Assembly (NCBI GenBank): GCA_023410875.1
Contig: JAEYPH010000058.1
Location: forward strand, 1 to 64,000
Origin: Bacillota bacterium
GTDB lineage: Bacteria; Bacillota; Clostridia; Christensenellales; UMGS416
DNA length: 64,000 bases
Direction of reading: 5' to 3'
The translations under genes were made by a program, and so were the position numbers. Shown here piece by piece: positions 62,508 to 64,000 of the stretch; within the stretch, counting starts at the first letter, position 1, and each line of letters starts with the position of its first letter. The notes beneath the pieces are model-generated. The model was not told where the DNA came from and searched no databases. It was given only the letters and a program-made list of their open reading frames with translations.

Positions 62508-64000
62508 CTATTCCTTCATCTTGTTCTTCCGGCTCTTGCGCAGGCCCAGTATCAGCAGCGCTGCCATGGCCACGGCCGTGAGCGCCACCGCCACGATGAT
62601 GGCGACATAGGCGCTCTCCGGCAGGCCGCTCTTGTCGATCTGGGCGGGGGGCTTGCCGCCCTGGGGCAGCGCGGGCCGCTGGGCCACATCGCCCTGCGGT
62701 TCATAGATGACAAAGCTCTGGGCCTCGCCATTGGGCATGTAAGCGCCATAGCTTTGGTAGTCATAGGTGAAGAGGACCATGTCCATGTCCTCCACGTCCC
62801 CGGCGGGCACGGTGTTCACGACGAAGGGCCCCTGCACCGAGGAGAGGTCCTGAAACACGACGCGGTCTCCGTCGGAGGCCTCCAGGTCCAGATAGTTGTT
62901 GGCGGCGTTGAAATAGAACACGCTGTCGGTAAAGAAGTTCGCCGCCCGCAGCGGGGCAACCGTGGAGAGCAGGTTGTCGGACACATCCAGCGCGCACAGC
63001 GGCAGGGTTTCCAGCGGGCTCAGGTCGGAAATCTGGTTGTTGGACACATCCAGATACCCCAGAACCTCCAGGCCGGCCAGCGGCTCCAGGCTTTCGATGC
63101 TGCAATGGCGGGCGCGCAGGATGTTCAGGCCTTCCATAGCCGCCGTGAAATCCAGGTTGTCCGCGCCGGTATAGCTTACGTCCAGATCCTGCATGGCACT
63201 CAGATTTACCAGCGGCGTCAGGTCGCTCACGGGGTTGTTGCGCAAAGAGAGCAGCGTAAGGTCGGTCAGCGCGCCCAAGGCGGACACCTCTTCTATGGAA
63301 TTGTCCTGCAAGGTAAGCGACGCCATGTGCACAAGGGGCTCCAGCGGCGCAAGGCTTTGGATGCTGTTGCCGTCGGCACTCAGCGTGGCCAGCTCCTTTA
63401 GGCCGGAGAGCGGCGAGAGGTCCACGATCTGATTGTCGGCGATGGCCAGCTCCTGCAGGGCGGTCATGGGCGCGGCAAACTTGATATCGGTCAGCGAATT
63501 GCCGGACAGGTCCAGCATCACCATGGCCGTAAGCGCCGAGAGTGCCGACGCATCGGAAATGTCATTGACGGACAGCAGCAGCGAGGCCAGCGCAGCGTTG
63601 CCCTTAAGAGGCGATACGTCCTGTATTTTGTTGTCGGACAGGTCCAGGTAGTTCAGGTTCACCAGGCTCTGGAGCGGCGACACGTCGCTTATGCCGCAGC
63701 CCGAGGCGATCAGTTGCTCCAGCGCGGGGCTCTGGGCCAACGGGGCCAGCGAGTGCACCTGGGTGTTGGCCATGCTGACATAGGCCAGCGCCGGCAGGCC
63801 TCCCAGCGGGGTCACATCGGACACCGCCGTGCCATCCAGGCCGACTGCCTGCAACTGCTGCAGGCCGGCCAGGGCGGCCAGACTGGTGACCTGCGTCTGG
63901 CTGCATTCCAGAAACTGCAGGCCCGTCATGCCCGCCACAGGCGTAAGGTCGCTCACCTGGGTAGAGCTGACCACAAGGCTGGACAGCCCGCTCAGGCTGC
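62508..64000 (-). CDS. Leucine-rich-repeat surface protein, C-terminal part
   Basis: The frame is open to the window edge, so only the last ~497 residues are seen. About fifteen internalin-type repeats of ~21-22 residues (pattern LxxLxxLDLSxNxIxDVSPL) run through the first two thirds. A non-repeat domain and a Pro/Gln/Gly-rich stretch follow, then one membrane helix, YVAIIVAVALTAVAMAALLI, and a basic tail (RKSRKNKMKE). The repeats should therefore be outside and the tail inside. LRR surface proteins bind other proteins or host surfaces; the partner is unknown. Confidence 0.9.
   Translation of the reverse strand, partial: SLSGLSSLVVSSTQVSDLTPVAGMTGLQFLECSQTQVTSLAALAGLQQLQAVGLDGTAVSDVTPLGGLPALAYVSMANTQVHSLAPLAQSPALEQLIASGCGISDVSPLQSLVNLNYLDLSDNKIQDVSPLKGNAALASLLLSVNDISDASALSALTAMVMLDLSGNSLTDIKFAAPMTALQELAIADNQIVDLSPLSGLKELATLSADGNSIQSLAPLEPLVHMASLTLQDNSIEEVSALGALTDLTLLSLRNNPVSDLTPLVNLSAMQDLDVSYTGADNLDFTAAMEGLNILRARHCSIESLEPLAGLEVLGYLDVSNNQISDLSPLETLPLCALDVSDNLLSTVAPLRAANFFTDSVFYFNAANNYLDLEASDGDRVVFQDLSSVQGPFVVNTVPAGDVEDMDMVLFTYDYQSYGAYMPNGEAQSFVIYEPQGDVAQRPALPQGGKPPAQIDKSGLPESAYVAIIVAVALTAVAMAALLILGLRKSRKNKMKE

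Noticed and set aside
1..64000. tRNA genes, prophage or transposase genes
   Set aside because: I looked through the intergenic gaps and found no cloverleaf-like segments with a GTTCGA-type arm and no transposase or phage protein signatures.

Overview
The window comes from a GC-rich, spore-forming, anaerobic member of the Bacillota, most likely class Clostridia. Three things support this. First, there are two alpha/beta-type SASP genes, a tepA-ylzJ pair, a LysM protein without a signal peptide and the cdaA-cdaR operon. Second, there is an IspH-S1 fusion and a HutP-family gene in the cmk/plsC cluster. Third, the metabolism is that of an anaerobe: class III ribonucleotide reductase, a 2-oxoacid:ferredoxin oxidoreductase, rubrerythrin, an Fe-S fumarase and a 2-hydroxyacyl-CoA dehydratase-type activase. 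The left edge holds the first ~110 bases of a 16S rRNA gene on the minus strand with two tandem promoters. That fragment is too short for me to name the genus.

Layout. 1-4.2 kb: rrn promoters, a tandem pair of VOC-fold genes, a self-repressing TetR gene and two lipoproteins. 4.2-7 kb: argG-argH behind a promoter overlapped by an ArgR-like palindrome. 7-15.3 kb: acetyltransferase-like genes, a P-loop NTPase behind a leader-peptide attenuator, a LysM protein, an XRE/membrane pair, tepA-ylzJ, an SDR, and a mutarotase-like protein with a very Cys/Asp-rich tail. 15.3-17.8 kb: a polar amino-acid ABC transporter whose promoter carries the same 13-bp box as argG, so probably an arginine transporter. 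17.8-21.1 kb: a DUF2087 regulator and a TetR/SDR locus with a divergent SDR. 21.4-26.4 kb: two SASPs and a ~1,425-residue activase. 26.6-30 kb: glnS-gltX. 30.3-35.4 kb: ferritin-like protein, Fic, Ohr, rubrerythrin and korAB. 36-43.2 kb: a long operon-like run of PP2C phosphatase, cdaA, cdaR, hutP-like, cmk, plsC and ispH-rpsA. 43.3-48.1 kb: yhaM and nrdDG. 49.1-61.7 kb: a catabolic, minus-strand stretch with an alpha-L-rhamnosidase, HtrA, a lipase, a nucleotidyltransferase-acetyltransferase fusion, a two-subunit fumarase, two Gfo/Idh/MocA oxidoreductases and a sugar isomerase-like protein. The right end has an ArsR regulator and a truncated LRR surface protein.

The most unusual feature lies between the genes. 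Seven copies of a ~205-nt element, each with several hairpins, are scattered over 58 kb in both orientations. The outer arms of its hairpins change together between copies, while certain loops (CGGTTA, NACA) and a single-stranded AGGAAAC box stay fixed. This is what a structured RNA, or a mobile element acting through RNA or hairpin DNA, would look like. At least four other dispersed palindromic repeat families share the same gaps. I saw no tRNA genes, CRISPR arrays, prophages or transposase genes.
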